NCBI GenBank assembly: GCA_963575745.1
Contig: CAUYUJ010007446.1
Span: 40,001 to 104,000, forward strand
Source of the DNA: Prorocentrum cordatum
Taxonomy: Eukaryota; Sar; Dinophyceae; Prorocentrales; Prorocentraceae
Direction of reading: 5' to 3'
DNA: 64,000 nt
This document shows positions 10,641 to 22,055 of this stretch, piece by piece. The translations under genes and the position numbers were made by a program. The notes beneath the pieces were generated by a model. The model made no database searches and was not told where the DNA came from. It saw only the letters and a list, made by a program, of their open reading frames with translations. Each line of letters starts with the position of its first letter. Position 1 is the first letter of the stretch.

Positions 10641-11939
10641 GGCCTCGCCTTCCTTTTCTTCTTCGCCCAATATGCCCATTTGACTAAAGCGGCGGTTCCC
10701 GTTCTTGTCCGATCAGGTTTGGGGCGTCAGACATCGGGGCCTCGGGGACTATCTCGGTGAGAAATGCCCCCCAGACCAATTCGGGTTCTCCTCTTAGGGC
10801 CCCTCTTGGGTCTCTCCTGGAGCCCGAGAGGGCCCTTGCCGGGTGAACTTGGGCGGTCTTGACCCTCGACCCCCCTTGTGTACGTTTCGACACCCGACCC
10901 CTTCCCACCTGCACCGCCCGCGCGACCAGCGTGCTGTCGCGAACTTCAACGCGACCCCCGTGCCCCCGCTTCCATGCTCTTTGGCATCGCAAGCGGGGTG
11001 CAGGACCTCGGCCAGTCGACAGATCGACACGTCTCGTCGCAGACCAGGATGGCCGGTGGGGGGGGTCACGAACATCCACATCAACAAGGTGCAGGGTTCT
11101 GTCTGCCAACCGACCCCTTGATCCTCCGAGCCCTCCCCAGCAAGAGTCCGCACGCTTTCACAGATGCCTGGCTAGTCCATCGCACAGTTTCGTCTTAGCT
11201 CCGACGCACAGCTTGGCGGGAGAACTGAACCTGCTGCAGGACCATCTGTAGATCTCGTTGTGATCTGCCCATGGCACACCAGAGGATGTACTATCCCAGC
11301 ACGGCCACGAGGAGCGCCTTCAAATGGGATAAGACACCCGCGCCACCCCCTGACCAGGAGCGCCCCGGCGAGCTCGTGCCGCGCCCTCCCTCGGCCGCCC
11401 GCCCCCTCGGGGCGCGCCCGGCGTGGCAGGGCCGGCCGCCCAGCGGCGCGCCGCGGCGCCAGGCGCCCCGCCTCCTCGACGACGTCCTCGCCCTTGCTAG
11501 TCCCCGCCCCCCTGTGCCTCGGCGACGACGGCGCCCGCTCCTCCTCGTCCTCGCTGCCCTCCTCGTCCTCCCGGTCCCTCCCCGGTCCTCTGCGTCCTCG
11601 TCGCGCTCGTCGCCCCCCCCCCCCCTCCCCTCGAGGAGGGAGGTCCTCAGCCGCCCGCCCCGTCCCGCCCTGCCCCGCTCCGCCCTCTGCTGCCCGACGC
11701 GTCAGCGCCGTCGTCACCTGTCAGGGGCGCCGCAGCGGGCACTCGGCGCACTGCGGAGTGCGCCTCCCGCGGGGGTCGCGGCGGGCGGAGCGCACGAGGC
11801 GCCTGCAGAGGCGCCTCTGGGAGGCGCCTATAGGGCGCCTTCTCGGCGCCAAACAGGCGCTCGGGACTCGCCGATCGCCTTGGAGGCGGACTGGTCCGGG
11901 CCTCCCAGATCCGAGCAAGCGGGGTCGGAGGATCGCGCC
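10641..11939. other. no recognisable gene; C-rich from 11.3 kb
   Basis: 10684-11109 is open on the minus strand and 10859-11251 on the plus strand, with no family match. 11330-11850 is strongly C-rich, with Pro/Arg/Ser-rich frames typical of composition bias. Confidence 0.45.
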
Positions 11940-12085
11940 GCATCGCCGATGCATCGGCGGTGCGGATCGATGAGGAGCCCGTTTTTCTCCACGCCGACGT
12001 CGCTGGTGCATCGTAGACGTCGCCGATGCAATGCCGACGTCGCCGATGCATCGGCGATGCATCGGGGATGCACAGACGATGCGGA
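11940..12085. repeat. GATGCATCG palindromic minisatellite
   Basis: Repeated cores CGCCGATGCATCGGCG and GATGCATCGGGGATGCA, with GACGTCGC between them. The core is itself a palindrome, so the tract can form several small hairpins. Confidence 0.7.
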
Positions 12086-12889
12086 GCGATCCTGCGTCCC
12101 CATCCACCCCATTTAGGAGGCCTCTAATTCACTAGCGGATGCTTTTTTCTAAACCCGCCGACGGTTGCCACTTCAGTGCCCTCTCTCGGGCATCGCAGCG
12201 TTGCCCACGCCAGGAAGTGTCGGGTCCGTGGGGTCGCTTGCCGAAGTGCCTTTCAGTGGGGTCCTCGTGAGGAGGGCGCTGGATCTGCTTGACGCCCCAC
12301 TTCTGTTCCCACCAAGCGTCCACCGGCGGAGCTGCCAGCGTCATAGTTCCGCTGGCCGTCCGCCCGCTTCCGCTGGCCTTCCGCCGAAGGCAAGACGCGC
12401 CGAAGGCCGGGCCCTGTCCGGAACGCCAGCAACACTTGCGGGGCTCAGGGCTGCCGGATTCCGCTGAGATGTTCGCCGACGTCGCGATTTTGCTCGGGCC
12501 CCGTGGCGCTCACAGAACGAGCCGGCTCGAGGAATGCCGCAGCAGGATGGGGTATATGCCTTTGGTTGCGAGTTTCCACTATGTGCGCCTGCTGCCTCCT
12601 CGACGTCATCGTCGCCGTCATCGTGACCGTCTCGCGATGTGAACAAATCGCGACGGCTGTTTTTTTGGAAGTTTCGGCCTCGTGGGGCCCTTACTATGCC
12701 CAAGGACCGTCAACAACACGACTCTGGATGAAGAGCCTGGCCAGGAGGGAGTGGTCGGGCAGATCGAGGGACATCGTATTGAAAAGGTCACGACGTCAGA
12801 TGTCGGGGTCATCGTCCTCGACGGCGTCATCGCCATCATCTGGCAGCACAAGCTGCAACGAGGAGGAGTAGGAGTCGCAGGACGTGGGA
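12086..12889. other. no recognisable gene
   Basis: Unique-looking sequence with only short frames. 12590-12640 is CGTCATCG-rich. It leads into the PPR relic that follows but shows no PPR itself. Confidence 0.45.
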
Positions 12890-13370
12890 GCAGTAGGAGC
12901 GGGCGTGGGAGCGAGATGTGGGAGGCGAAGCTGGAGCCACACGACATCGCCTTTGGCAGCGCCATTATGGCTGGAGGGACATGTAGGAAGTCAAACAGGA
13001 GACTGACGACATCAGCAACGATGGCAGCATGAGTGCTTGAGTGAAGGGTAGGTGGCTGGAAACGCTGTCATTGGCCAGGGCCATGGGGGCAGTGATGTTG
13101 AAAGCGGAAATTATCAGTATCACTGTCAGCCTCGACACGTGCGAGAAGAGTGGGGATCAGCAACGAACGCTCTCTGTGCTGGCTGGTATGAGGAGGACTG
13201 ACAGTTTCCAGAGGCGGTATCGCTGCTCGGAGAGATTGGGGAATCGAAGTTGGAGGATGGCATCATCATCCGCAGTGGTGGCATCGGCCACGTTGGGGAA
13301 ATAGGATGGCCGGGCCCAGCGAAGCAGCTCTGTATACTCATACAGAAGTGCATGCTGACGTGGCGTCCGA
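12890..13370 (+). pseudogene. decayed PPR-repeat coding block
   Basis: Three pieces of pentatricopeptide-repeat coding sequence lie in three different frames. The first reads SEMWEAKLEPHDIAFGSAIM (about 12912-12970). The second, at 13055-13195, reads WLETLSLARAM, then LKAEIISITVSLDTCEKSGD and QQRTLSVLAGM. The third, at 13211-13290, reads EAVSLLGEIGESKLEDGIII. The consensus in this window is ALALLSEMREAKLEPDVISY-NAGISACEKGxQWQRA. PPR proteins bind RNA, usually in organelles. Here frame changes between every unit and the missing ends argue for a dead copy or for exons that I cannot join. It lies just upstream of a CAT microsatellite and the 160-bp satellite. The PPR identity is firm for the second piece and good for the others. 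Confidence 0.7.
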
Positions 13371-13499
13371 CCCTGCGCAGATGGGCGGTCCTAGCGCCTC
13401 AACCTTGCATAAACGCAAGTCATCCGGGGGTGCGTCTGACCCCGCGTCATCTCTATTTCCCCACATCATAAGTCGGGATCTGGTTTTCTCTGCACACCC

Positions 13500-13885
13500 T
13501 CCGCGCAGGATCTCTCCTCCTCCTCCCTCTCCTCTCCTCCTCCTTGCTTCCTCCTCCTCATCATCATCACCATCACTATCCCTCCCCACTCATCATCATC
13601 ACCATCAGCATCACCACCAGCATCGCACGATCACTTATCATCATCAGCATCGCACGATCACCATCATCATCATCGTCATCATCACTACACGCTCACTCAT
13701 CACTTCGTCATCATCACCATCACCACCAATCACCATGAGCATCGCACGATCACTCATCATCACCACTTACCATCATCACCACCATCAGCATCACTCGATC
13801 ACTCACTCACTGACTCACTCATCATTACCATTCTCACTCACTCACTCACTCATCACTATCACTCACTCATCACTTCGTCATCTCT
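13500..13885 (+). repeat. CAT/CAC/ACTC microsatellite tract
   Basis: Pyrimidine-rich start, then ATCATCACC and CACTCACTCA repeats up to the start of the 160-bp satellite. It includes several direct copies of CATCGCACGATCA. Confidence 0.9.
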
Positions 13886-13890
13886 CACTC

Positions 13891-15190
13891 GTCTGTGAGT
13901 GAATTGCGAGGAAGTCTCAGGCGGGAGCCCCTCTTCCAATGGGTCCCGTATTTCATGTTGGTAATCCGAGCCGGTCATCGGAAACGTGTAACTGTCATCA
14001 CTTTTGGGCTCCTCAGGCTTGAGTGTGGAGGAAGTCTCGGGCGGGAGCCTCGTCTGTGAGTGAATTGCGAGGAAGTCTCAGGCGGGAGCCCCTCTTCCAA
14101 TGGGTCCCGCATCTCATGTTGGCAATCCGAGCGGGTCATCCGAAACGTGTAACTGTTATCACTTTTGGGCTCGTCAGGCTTGAATTTGGGGGAAGTATCC
14201 AGCGGGAGCCTTGTCTGCGAGTGAATTGTGGGGACGTCTCAGGCGGAAGCTCCCTCCCGATGGGTCCCGCATGTCATGTTGGTAATCCGAGCGGGTCATG
14301 CTCAACCTGTAACTGTCGTTACTTTTGGGCTTCTCAGGCTTGAGCTTGGAGGAAGTCTCGGGCAGGAGCCTCGTTTGTGAGTGAATTGCGAGGAAGTCTC
14401 AGGCGGGAGCCCCTCTTCCTATGGGTCCCGCATTTCATGTTGGTAATCCGAGTCATGCGAAACGTGCAAATGTTGTCAATGTTGGGCTCCTTAGGCTCGA
14501 ATTTGGAGGAAGTATCAAGCGGGAGCCTCGTGTGTGAGTGAATTCTGAGGAAGTCTCAGGCGGGACCCCCCCCCCATGGGGCCCTCACTTCACGTTGGTA
14601 ATCCGAGCGGGTCATCCGAAACGTCTAATTGTTGCAAATTGTTTAAGTCCCTCAGGCTTGAATTTGGAGGAAGTATCAAACGGGAGCCTCGTCTGTGCGT
14701 GAATTGTAAGGAAGTCTCAGGCGGGACCCCCCCCCCTATGGGGCCCGCATTTCAGGTTGGTAATCCGAGTGGGTCATCCAAGCTATGTAACTGTTGTGAC
14801 TTTGGGGTTCCTCAGGCATGAATATGGAGGAAGTCTCAAGCGGGAGCCTCGTTTGTGAGTGAATCGCGAGGAAGTCTCAGGCGGGAGCCCCCTCCCTATG
14901 GGTCCAGCAATTCATTTTGGTAATCCGATCGGGTCATCGGATTCTTGTAACTGTCGTCATTTGGGGCTCCTCAGGCTTGAGTATTGAGGATTTCTCAGTC
15001 GGCAGCCTCTTCTGTGAGTGAATTGCGAGGAAGTCTCACGCGGGAGCCTCCTCCCTATGGGGCTTGCGCTTCATGTTCGAATCCGAGCGGGTCATCGGCA
15101 ACCTGTAATTATTATCATCTTTGGGGGAATTTCAGGCGGGAGTTTCGTTTATGAGTGACTGGCGAGGAAGTCTCACGCGGGAGTTTCTTC
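13891..15190 (+). repeat. 160-bp tandem satellite, eight full copies plus one short
   Basis: Units start GTCTGTGAGTGAATTGCGAG and contain AAGTCTCAGGCGGGAGCC, ATGGGTCCCGCATTTCATG, TTGGTAATCCGAGCGGGTCA and TTTTGGGCTCCTCAGGCTTG. Unit starts are near 13891, 14052, 14213, 14373, 14530, 14691, 14851, 15010 and 15147, giving a steady 157-161 bp. The ninth copy is shortened and ends 5 bases before the start codon of the next ORF. Confidence 0.95.
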
Positions 15191-15194
15191 GACC

Positions 15195-15471
15195 ATGGCG
15201 GCCGCATTCAGCGACGGCCTGAACACGGACTCCTACACGACGAAACAGTGCCCCAGCATGGAGGGCGTCCTCGTGGAGATGCGGCGCGGCCTGGAGCGGC
15301 TGCAGGCGCAGCGACAGGCGCAGCAGGAGAAGATGAAGCTGGAGCTGCAACAACGCGGAGATGACCCCGAGAAGTTCTCTGTCCGCCGCCGACCGGAGAG
15401 CGCTCGGGGGGAAGTCCAAGTTCGGAGAGGTGCTGGATCTGGTGAAAAATCTGTCCGCGTCGTACCGCTGA
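15195..15471 (+). pseudogene. N-terminal fragment of a coiled-coil protein, frameshifted
   Basis: The ATG at 15195 starts a frame that looks like real protein for about 70 codons: an Ala/Ser start, then a charged helix (LVEMRRGLERLQAQRQAQQE) likely to form a coiled coil, then LQQRGDDPEKFSV. After about 15410 the sensible reading moves to another frame (KSKFGEVLDLVKNLSASYR, then a stop at 15469-15471). A single indel would rejoin them, or a splice does. I do not recognise the family. It abuts the 160-bp satellite upstream and the LINE reverse-transcriptase fragment downstream, so it could be the start of that element's ORF or the remains of a host gene into which the LINE inserted. Confidence 0.4.
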
Positions 15472-16904
15472 TGCTACTGGAAGAGCGGGGCAGAGCTGCT
15501 GTTCCCGACCTTCTATGGCCACCTCACCTACGCATCCCACCGGTGCGGGACGATCTTCATCAAGAAGGGCGTCTTCCTGGCGGCGGAGGCGTGGCGGTAC
15601 GGGCGTTCTCTCCGGCATCAGGCCAATTTGTCACCGCTGCTCTTCACGGTGGCTATAGATCTGCTCCTACGCCGGGCGCGTCGCTATATAGCTGCATCCT
15701 GTTCACAGGCCTGGGGTGACGACTTGGCCATGATGCTCTGGGAGGGCATGGGCGGCCTGAACACGTTGCGGTCGTTCTTCCGGGATTTTGAAGCGGCTTC
15801 CGGTCTGGCCCTCAACATGGAGAAATCCGCATTGGTACCCTTGTTTCGTTGCGAACACGATGCTCGGCGTGTTCAAGTGGCTACGCCGGCCCCGTGCTGG
15901 GCTGACATTCGTATTGCGAGCTCGGCCAAGAAATGCCCCGGCTTCTTCGCCGACCCTGGGCGCCAGGAGAAATGGTGGGACGCCCCCTTGGCAAAGTATT
16001 TGGACAGGGCGAGGCTCTGAAGGCGGCCGGGTTTGGGCCTCGCCCTCACCCTGCAGGTTTACCAGCTCTGTATCGTGTCGGTCCTCCTCTTCGCGGGAAG
16101 CTGGAGGAGCTCCCGGCGCGGTGGCCGCAGGTGGGGCGCCAGGTCTGCCAGGCCCTCCTTCCGGGCCCCCGCTTGTGGATGTCGCCGAATTGCTTCGAGG
16201 GTCTCCGGAGCCTGCGAACGCTGGCGGCGCTGCTCGACGCCGCCAGCACGACGCAGGCGGCCAAGTTGAGGGCGGCGACGTTCAAGAACCCTCGTCACGG
16301 AGATATTCGCGCCGCGGAACGAGCGGTCGCACTACGCGCCCAGGTGCCCCACGGGGTGTCGGATGCAGTCTCGTTCGGGCACCTGGGCTGGCAGCAACAG
16401 CGGACGTGGCGGAGATTTCTGGAGAATCTGGGCACGGCCGCCGCCGTCTTGGAGCGCCGAAACAGCACCGCATCGAAAACAGCGAGGGCCCTGCTCAAGA
16501 GGAGTGGGTGGCAAGACCAGATTGCCCGGCTGCTCCGGGCAGTCCCCGTGAAGGCGGGCGTCATCAATGTATTGAGGAGGCTCCAGAGGTGGCCTCTCCA
16601 GACCCTGCCTGGCCACAGAGGTGAGCGAGCCATGAGGATCTTCAGAGTTTGGGACAAGGAGGCTGCCCCGAAAGTCGGCGCACCATATCTGCTCACCATC
16701 TGCAACGGGTGGTGCACACGGCATAGGTTTCAGACGAATGGTTTGTGCATTTTCGGGTGCGGCCGCTACGAGGATCGCATCGAACATTTTGCTCGTTGCA
16801 TGGTTGTGCGGCAACTCACCCGCGCGTATTTTGCATGGCCGCCGCCTCCAGCGGAAGGGGCGTTCGATTTTTCGCATGCGGTCCAGCGCAGAGCTTGTTC
16901 CTGA
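15472..16904 (+). pseudogene. LINE (non-LTR) reverse transcriptase, 3' half, decayed
   Basis: The RT palm is visible in one frame: NLSPLLFTVAIDLLLRR (15628 region), then the catalytic block AWGDDLAMML (15708-15740; the family has YADD) and the following LNMEKSALVP. The frame stops at 16018. The thumb continues in another frame (KLEELPARWPQ near 16100), with one piece, GLALTLQVYQLCIVSVLLFA, back in the first frame. The C-terminal part (16230-16904) ends with NGWCTRHRFQ and CIFGCGRYEDRIEHFARC, a Cys-Cys-His-Cys zinc knuckle typical of LINE tails. No endonuclease is seen upstream. Motif loss plus at least three frame changes mean it is inactive. It would have acted by target-primed reverse transcription in the nucleus. 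Confidence 0.85.
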
Positions 16905-18199
16905 GCGGTGGAGCTCTTCGGTCCTCCAGCAGCGCCTCTGCCTTTTCTCTCTGCATCGCCCTCGCAATGGCACTCGGCACGGGCATTTTGTGTCGAGGGG
17001 CCTTTGCGCAGTTTCTTCAGGGCGGGGCCCTTTGATATGCCTGTTTCCCTTTCCCTTTTTGTTTCTCCTCCTCCTCCTCCTCCTGCCCGTTCCCCGCCCC
17101 CGCTTGGAGGGGGGCCAGGGCCTCCTTGGGCCCCAAAGTGGCCCCCCGGGGGCCATTACTGGGCTCCGATTGTCTCCCACGCGGGTCGAAGTTCGGCATT
17201 CGTTTGGCACTTCCCTTCCCCCTGTCAGGTCGGTGTTGTGCTGATTCGGTATTGAGTTTTGGCCTGTTCTGGGGGCCTCTTGGAGCCGTTTTGGGTCCTC
17301 CCCGGGGCCTCTTAGGCTGTCTTGGGGGGCCAGGGGGTTGTTTTGCAGGGGGGCTTATCGACGGCAGCGTTGATATCGACGCTCGTCGCGCTCGTTCTTC
17401 CATGTGTATTTCGAGAAGACCCAGCGCAGACTCCTATTATAGCTTATTTAAGTTTCCCTTGTGCCTCGCTGATCTGGCACTGGATCGCGGGCGGACGCCG
17501 CCCCGCGATTCTCGCACGGGACGTGGGAGCATTCATTATGTCAGTTTGTGTCCTCTCTTGCTTTTCCTCCTCCTCATTTTGTCCTCTGCCTGCCCCTCTG
17601 GTCCTCACGGCCCCCCCAGCTCCAGTGATACGATTTAGGGTGAATTCGTATCGGCCTGCGTCTTCGTTATCGTTGTGCGTATTCTATAAAGTGTTGGCCA
17701 CGTCGTGTGGGGTGCCCACAGAGCGTTTCTGTCCAGATTTCTGTCCCTCGCGTTCCTTCCCCTCCCCCCCTCGCTCACCCTCGTCATCCGCCCTCTTCTG
17801 TTTTCCCGGAAGTGTTGGGTCACCTCGGGCATACAATTTTCAAGTACCGCCAGTGGGCCGTCCAGTTTTCCTGACGCAGCGTCGTTCGGTAGCACTGTCT
17901 TGTGTGAGCCGACGCATTCGGACCAGATGATTCATTGACTGAGCTTTGCTGCGTCGCGCTACGGTGGGAAGAAACATTGAAAACATAATCACCGGATTCC
18001 GCTTGATCCCGTTGATTTGGGGTTGTTCCAGCGTAATGGCACCTCAGTCTGGTCTGATAGCCCTGAATCGTTTCGGGCGCTGCCAGGGCCGGGATAAGTC
18101 GTCCCAGAACGTATCGGAACGAATTCAGAACGTTCCAGGCACTCTCCGGAAGGGCCGCGGCGCCCGAGACATTCTCCAAGACCGCCGGATCTCAGAGAT
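16905..18199. other. no recognisable gene; pyrimidine-rich
   Basis: 17040-17110 and 17560-17620 are T/C-rich, and 17265-17340 is a short G/T-oriented 12-bp array. The rest is unique-looking sequence. Frames of 80-200 codons exist but have no domain. It could include the 3' untranslated region of the LINE. Confidence 0.45.
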
Positions 18200-18242
18200 G
18201 TCCAGTGTATCCCGACGCCGAAGCCGTCGCCGTCGCCGAAGC

Positions 18243-18273
<31 letters not shown>

Positions 18274-18545
18274 CGACGGACCGACCGACCGACGACCGGC
18301 CGACCGACCGACCGACCGACGGACGGGACGACGACGAGGACGACGACGATGACGACAACGACGACGTCGACGTCGACGACCGACGACCAACGACCGACGA
18401 CCGACGACCGACGACCAACGACCGACGATCAACGACCGACGACGACGACGACGACGACAACGACGACGGACGACGGACGACGGACGACGACGACGACCGA
18501 CGACGACGACGACGACGACGACGATCACGACGGCCACCGACAACG
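18200..18545 (+). repeat. (GAC)n / (CCGACCGA)n microsatellite
   Basis: Long GAC/CGA repeat with variants GACCGACGACC. Frames give poly-Asp, poly-Arg or poly-Thr on one strand and poly-Val or poly-Ser on the other. The roughly 320 bp between this tract and the next (18546-18867) hold nothing recognisable. Confidence 0.92.
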
Positions 18546-18867
18546 ATCCGGCCCTGGCTCGGTCTCATCGATCCCACGAAGGCCTCGCAGCAGTTGCCTC
18601 CCCAGAGGCTGGGAGGGCTGGTACCCGTGCGCGGCGTCCGCGGCAGGCTCTGGCGGTGGCGTCGCCCGTGCCGCTGCCTGCGGCAGGAGGCCCCGCCAGC
18701 GCTCCTCTCGGCTCCGCCGTTTGCAGTAGATGAAGGGGTTCACGGACACACAAATAAGTAGACGCAAACCTCAGGATTCCCAGTCTTTTCGGGAGTTTCG
18801 TCTTCCCGCGCACCTCCCATAGTTTCCCATATTGGAGATGCCTTACGGCCGGTGCCGCCGACCCTGA

Positions 18868-18935
<68 letters not shown>

Positions 18936-18940
18936 ACCAC

Positions 18941-18980
<40 letters not shown>

Positions 18981-19000
18981 GACGACGACGAAAGCGACAA
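18868..19000 (+). repeat. (GAC)n with (CACCGA)n core
   Basis: Pure GAC on both sides of a short CACCGACACCGA stretch. Like the previous tract, it yields long acidic frames that are artefacts. Confidence 0.92.
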
Positions 19001-19009
19001 CGACAAGCG

Positions 19010-19155
19010 CTCTCGGGGGCCTCTTGAGGTTAGTTTTGGGGCCTCTTGGGAGCCTCTTGGGGGCCTCTTGGGAGCATCTAGGGGGCCTCTTGGGGCTTCC
19101 TCGGGGTCTCTTGGGGGCCTTTCGGGCCTCTTGGGAGGATTTTTGGGGGCATCTG
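19010..19155 (+). repeat. 12-bp degenerate array, G/T orientation
   Basis: Units such as CTCTTGGGGGC and CCTCTTGGGAGC directly after the GAC tract. Confidence 0.8.
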
Positions 19156-19244
19156 GTGGTTTCGTCTTCCCGCGCAGTTCCCATAGTTCCCCATATTTTC
19201 CGGGGATTCGACACTTGTTAGTGTTCTTTTCCTTCCGAGTAACA

Positions 19245-19445
19245 CAGTTCTTCCTCCTCCCCGTCCTTCTCCTGCAAGTCGTGCTGCTCTGTATCCTGCG
19301 CTCCTTTTCGCTCCTCTGCTCCTTTTCTCTCCTGCGCTCCTTTTCGCTCCTCTGCTCCTTTTCTCTCCTGTCCACCTCTTGACTCCTCTCCTCCTTTCGC
19401 TTCTCTCCACATTTTCGCTCCTCTCCTCCTTTTCGCTCCTCTCAT
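19245..19445 (+). repeat. pyrimidine minisatellite
   Basis: A 36-bp unit built from GCTCCTTTTCGCTCCTCT and GCTCCTTTTCTCTCCTG appears twice in full (about 19297-19370), followed by looser CTCCTTTTCGCTC copies. Confidence 0.8.
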
Positions 19446-19559
19446 TTAAAACGACACCCCCGAGAGGCCCCCAAACGACCCCCGAGGCTCCCAAAGAGGC
19501 TCCAGAATCAGTGAACTTCCGAATTCAGTGATTTTGAGGAGGCGCCCCAAACACCCAAA

Positions 19560-19858
19560 ACGATCCCCAAAGGGGGCCGACAAAACCCCAAAGGGACCCC
19601 GAAAGGACCCCAAAGGGGCCCCGAAATGACCCCAAAGAGGCCCCGAAAGGACCCCAAAGGAGCCCCGAAAGGACCCCCAAAGGGGCTTCGGAAAGACCCC
19701 AAAGGGGCCCCGCCCGAAGGAACCCCAAAAGGGTTCCGAAAGGACCCCAACAGGACCCCAAAGGGGCCCCGAAGGGACCCCAAAGGGGCCCCGAAAGGAC
19801 CCCAAAGGGGCCCCGAACGGACCGCAAAGGGGCTCCGAAAGGACCCCAAAGGGGCCCT
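19560..19858 (+). repeat. 22-bp array, GGACCCCAAAGGGGCCCCGA
   Basis: Regular units around CCCCAAAGGGGCCCCGAAAG. Each contains the palindrome CCCCAAAGGGGCCCC-like core, so the array has dense hairpin potential. It differs from the 12-bp arrays elsewhere in its CAAAGGGG core. Confidence 0.85.
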
Positions 19859-19860
19859 GC

Positions 19861-20014
19861 ACTGATTCCACAGGTAGAATCAGTGAATGTGCTATTTCAC
19901 TGGCTCTACCTGTAGAATCAGTGAACTGCCCAATTCACTGATTCGAAAGCTGGTTTGGGGAAAATCAGTGAACTCGCAAATTCACTGATCTCAACTTCTG
20001 GTTTCACTGATTTT
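19861..20014. repeat. cluster of AATCAGTGAA / TTCACTGATT hairpins
   Basis: ACAGGTAGAATCAGTGAA at 19870-19887 pairs with TTCACTGGCTCTACCTGT at 19896-19913 with two mismatches. GAATCAGTGAA at 19915-19925 pairs perfectly with TTCACTGATTC at 19934-19944. AAAATCAGTGAA at 19961-19972 can pair with 19981-19989 or with TTCACTGATTTT at 20003-20014. A related hairpin lies at 19506-19533, on the other side of the 22-bp array. Confidence 0.8.
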
Positions 20015-20201
20015 CGCCCTTCACATCCCCCTCTTCTCCTCCGCCTCTCTCCCTCCTCGTGCTCCTCGTCCTGGCTCAAGGCGGAGGCGGAAACTCCAGG
20101 CGTGACCTTAACTCGGCCGGTCATTCCTTATCCCGCATACCGAAACCATGCCTTCTGACACAACTCGTCTCCTTCAGTTTTCGGCTGGGGTGGCGACGTC
20201 G

Positions 20202-22055
20202 CGATGCCAGAGGATATTGAGTGCGAGCCCCTTGCCGATGTTCAGGGAGTTGCCTTCCATCAGGCTGCTTCGGCGGCCTCACGAGCTGGGGATGCCGTCG
20301 CCGCTGCTCTGAAGACCTCCAGCCTGATCCAAGAGCCCCCTGAGAATATCCCGAGATAGACCCGATGGCGCTCATGAAGAACATGTACATTGAGTTCAAA
20401 AGAGCCGAGGCCACATGATTTCAAAATGGCATTTCTAGTCAGGTCCAATCAGTTCGACTGACAGTGGATGGCCATGGCACGACGTTGGCGGACCATGGTG
20501 CACAGATCAATACGGTGGAAGTGCTTGCTTGAGCAAGGGCCCCGAGACACGAACGGGCCACCCACATCATTGCGAACATGGGCTGGGGCGTGAGAGACCA
20601 CATCCTGGAAGAGACGGCCCGCGCCGTCTTGCAGAAGGTGGGCGCAGATCAGCCGATTAACCTCAGGGCGCCCTACGCGTTTGGTAGTGTGGTGGAGGTG
20701 ACCTTTGCCAGCGATGAGGTCGTTAGGGCGTTGGCCAAGAAAATTCAAAACCTAGAAAGACCTTCCGTGACGGAAAGAGGATGGTGTGGATGGGACCGAT
20801 TGATTCCAAGGCGGAGAGGGCACAAGCCAGAATTCGACACAAGGTTAAGGCCATCTTCGGCTGCGCAGTCAACTCTGCCAATTGGGAGGGCGAAGAGCTC
20901 GTCTTCTGCGACCGCCCCAGAAAGGTCGACGTCGGCGGAGTCTATCGGGGCAGATTCGGCGGGCTTCGGTTCGAGCGGGAGGTGACGTCGGAGGCCTCTG
21001 CGGCCAGACGTCAGGTGGAGACGCTGATCACTAGCGCTTGTGAGGGAGCCCAGCCGGCTGGGCCCGCGGCCGTGGTCTGCTTGAGTACTCAGGCCAGGGA
21101 GAGATCTGATGAAGCATTGCGGGCCGCGATTGCCGATCTCGAACTTGAGGCGTGGTGCATCGCAGCCCTTTTCGAGTTTGATCACATCCGTCGTGGGGAA
21201 GGCGACGATGCTAGACAGCCTGTGCCTAGTGTTATCCTTGGTCATTTGGTTATTATGGGAGGGGGATGTGGGCGTTTACTTTAGTAGTACAAAAGACTAT
21301 CGCCATCGAGTGGAGGGCTTCGAGTTCTCCTCCAGATCTTGCAGAGTTGACCTGGAGGACACCGGCCCTGATATAGTGGTGGCAGAAGTGGTCTGGTTAG
21401 TCATGTTTCCTGTGGGCAGATTTCTGAGAGTTGAGCCGAGGTCATCCCACCAGCCAGAAATGAGCCGAGAGGGAATCGGCTTACATGGATTGGAGATGTG
21501 AGCGTTCACGTGCGATTCCCGAACTTACACATCTGGATGGAGTACCAGAGGTATCTTGAGCTTGTAGATCTTCACGGATTCCCTCACAAGTTCCTATCGG
21601 ACCACCCGGGTTTCCAGCGTGCTAGGATATTCGACGAGGCTCAGATGGGCCAGCGTTCAATGTTTCATCATGTAGCGGTGTGTGCAGCTGATGTCAGCAT
21701 GAGCCTGGCGGCCGGCGTCTCGTGGGAAAATACTCTTGGAGATCACGCCGCAGTAGCCGTGCAGCTGTTCGGCCGCGCCCGAAGGGCGCCGAGGATGTCG
21801 AGGCCAACGTGGACAACCAGGATTTGGAGCCAGACTCCTAGCTTGGCAGAGGAGACGTTCCCAATCGCCTTGGAGCTGGTTCGGGTTTCGGTCTCCCTGG
21901 GGCTCTCGGGCCGCGAGGTGCGAGGACACATTCTGGATGACGACTTGAGCTATGCGAGTTGGTCTCGACATTTCGCGGGCCCGGCAGAGGCATCCCAACA
22001 CATGGACTCTGCTGCAACTCGGCGGGCCACATTAGAGCCCTTCTGGACTTAGTCG
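20202..22055 (+). pseudogene. LINE 5' half: RNA-binding-like domain and remnant of AP endonuclease
   Basis: The ATG at 20202 opens a short acidic/Ala-rich frame (MPEDIECEPLADVQGVAF) that stops at 20358. The reading then shifts frame at about 20365 (DPMALMKNMYIEFKRAEAT) and continues past two stops to GWGVRDHILEETARAVLQ and LRAPYAFGSVVEVTFAS at 20581-20715. The next frame holds MVWMGPIDSKAERAQARIRH and VDVGGVYRGRFGG. This order resembles the RNA-binding region before the endonuclease in dinoflagellate LINEs. Near 21745 TLGDHAAVAVQLF resembles the SDHxPV motif of exonuclease-endonuclease-phosphatase domains, with Ser changed to Gly. No RT follows. Several stops and frame changes show it is dead. 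The assignment is by motif order and style; a profile search would settle it. Confidence 0.6.

Noticed and set aside
13891-15190. CRISPR-like array
   Set aside because: The full 160-bp unit is conserved with no variable spacers, and the genome is eukaryotic in character; it is a satellite.
18200-18761. Acidic Asp-rich protein of 271 codons
   Set aside because: Pure GAC microsatellite translation; adjoining sequence has no domain.
20050-20085. Spliced-leader relic at CCTGGCTCAAGG before the LINE
   Set aside because: Only about nine bases match the end of the leader; expected by chance in a window this size.
21657-22001. Minus-strand ORFs over the LINE 5' half
   Set aside because: Shadows of the plus-strand remnant; Arg/Pro-rich without motif.
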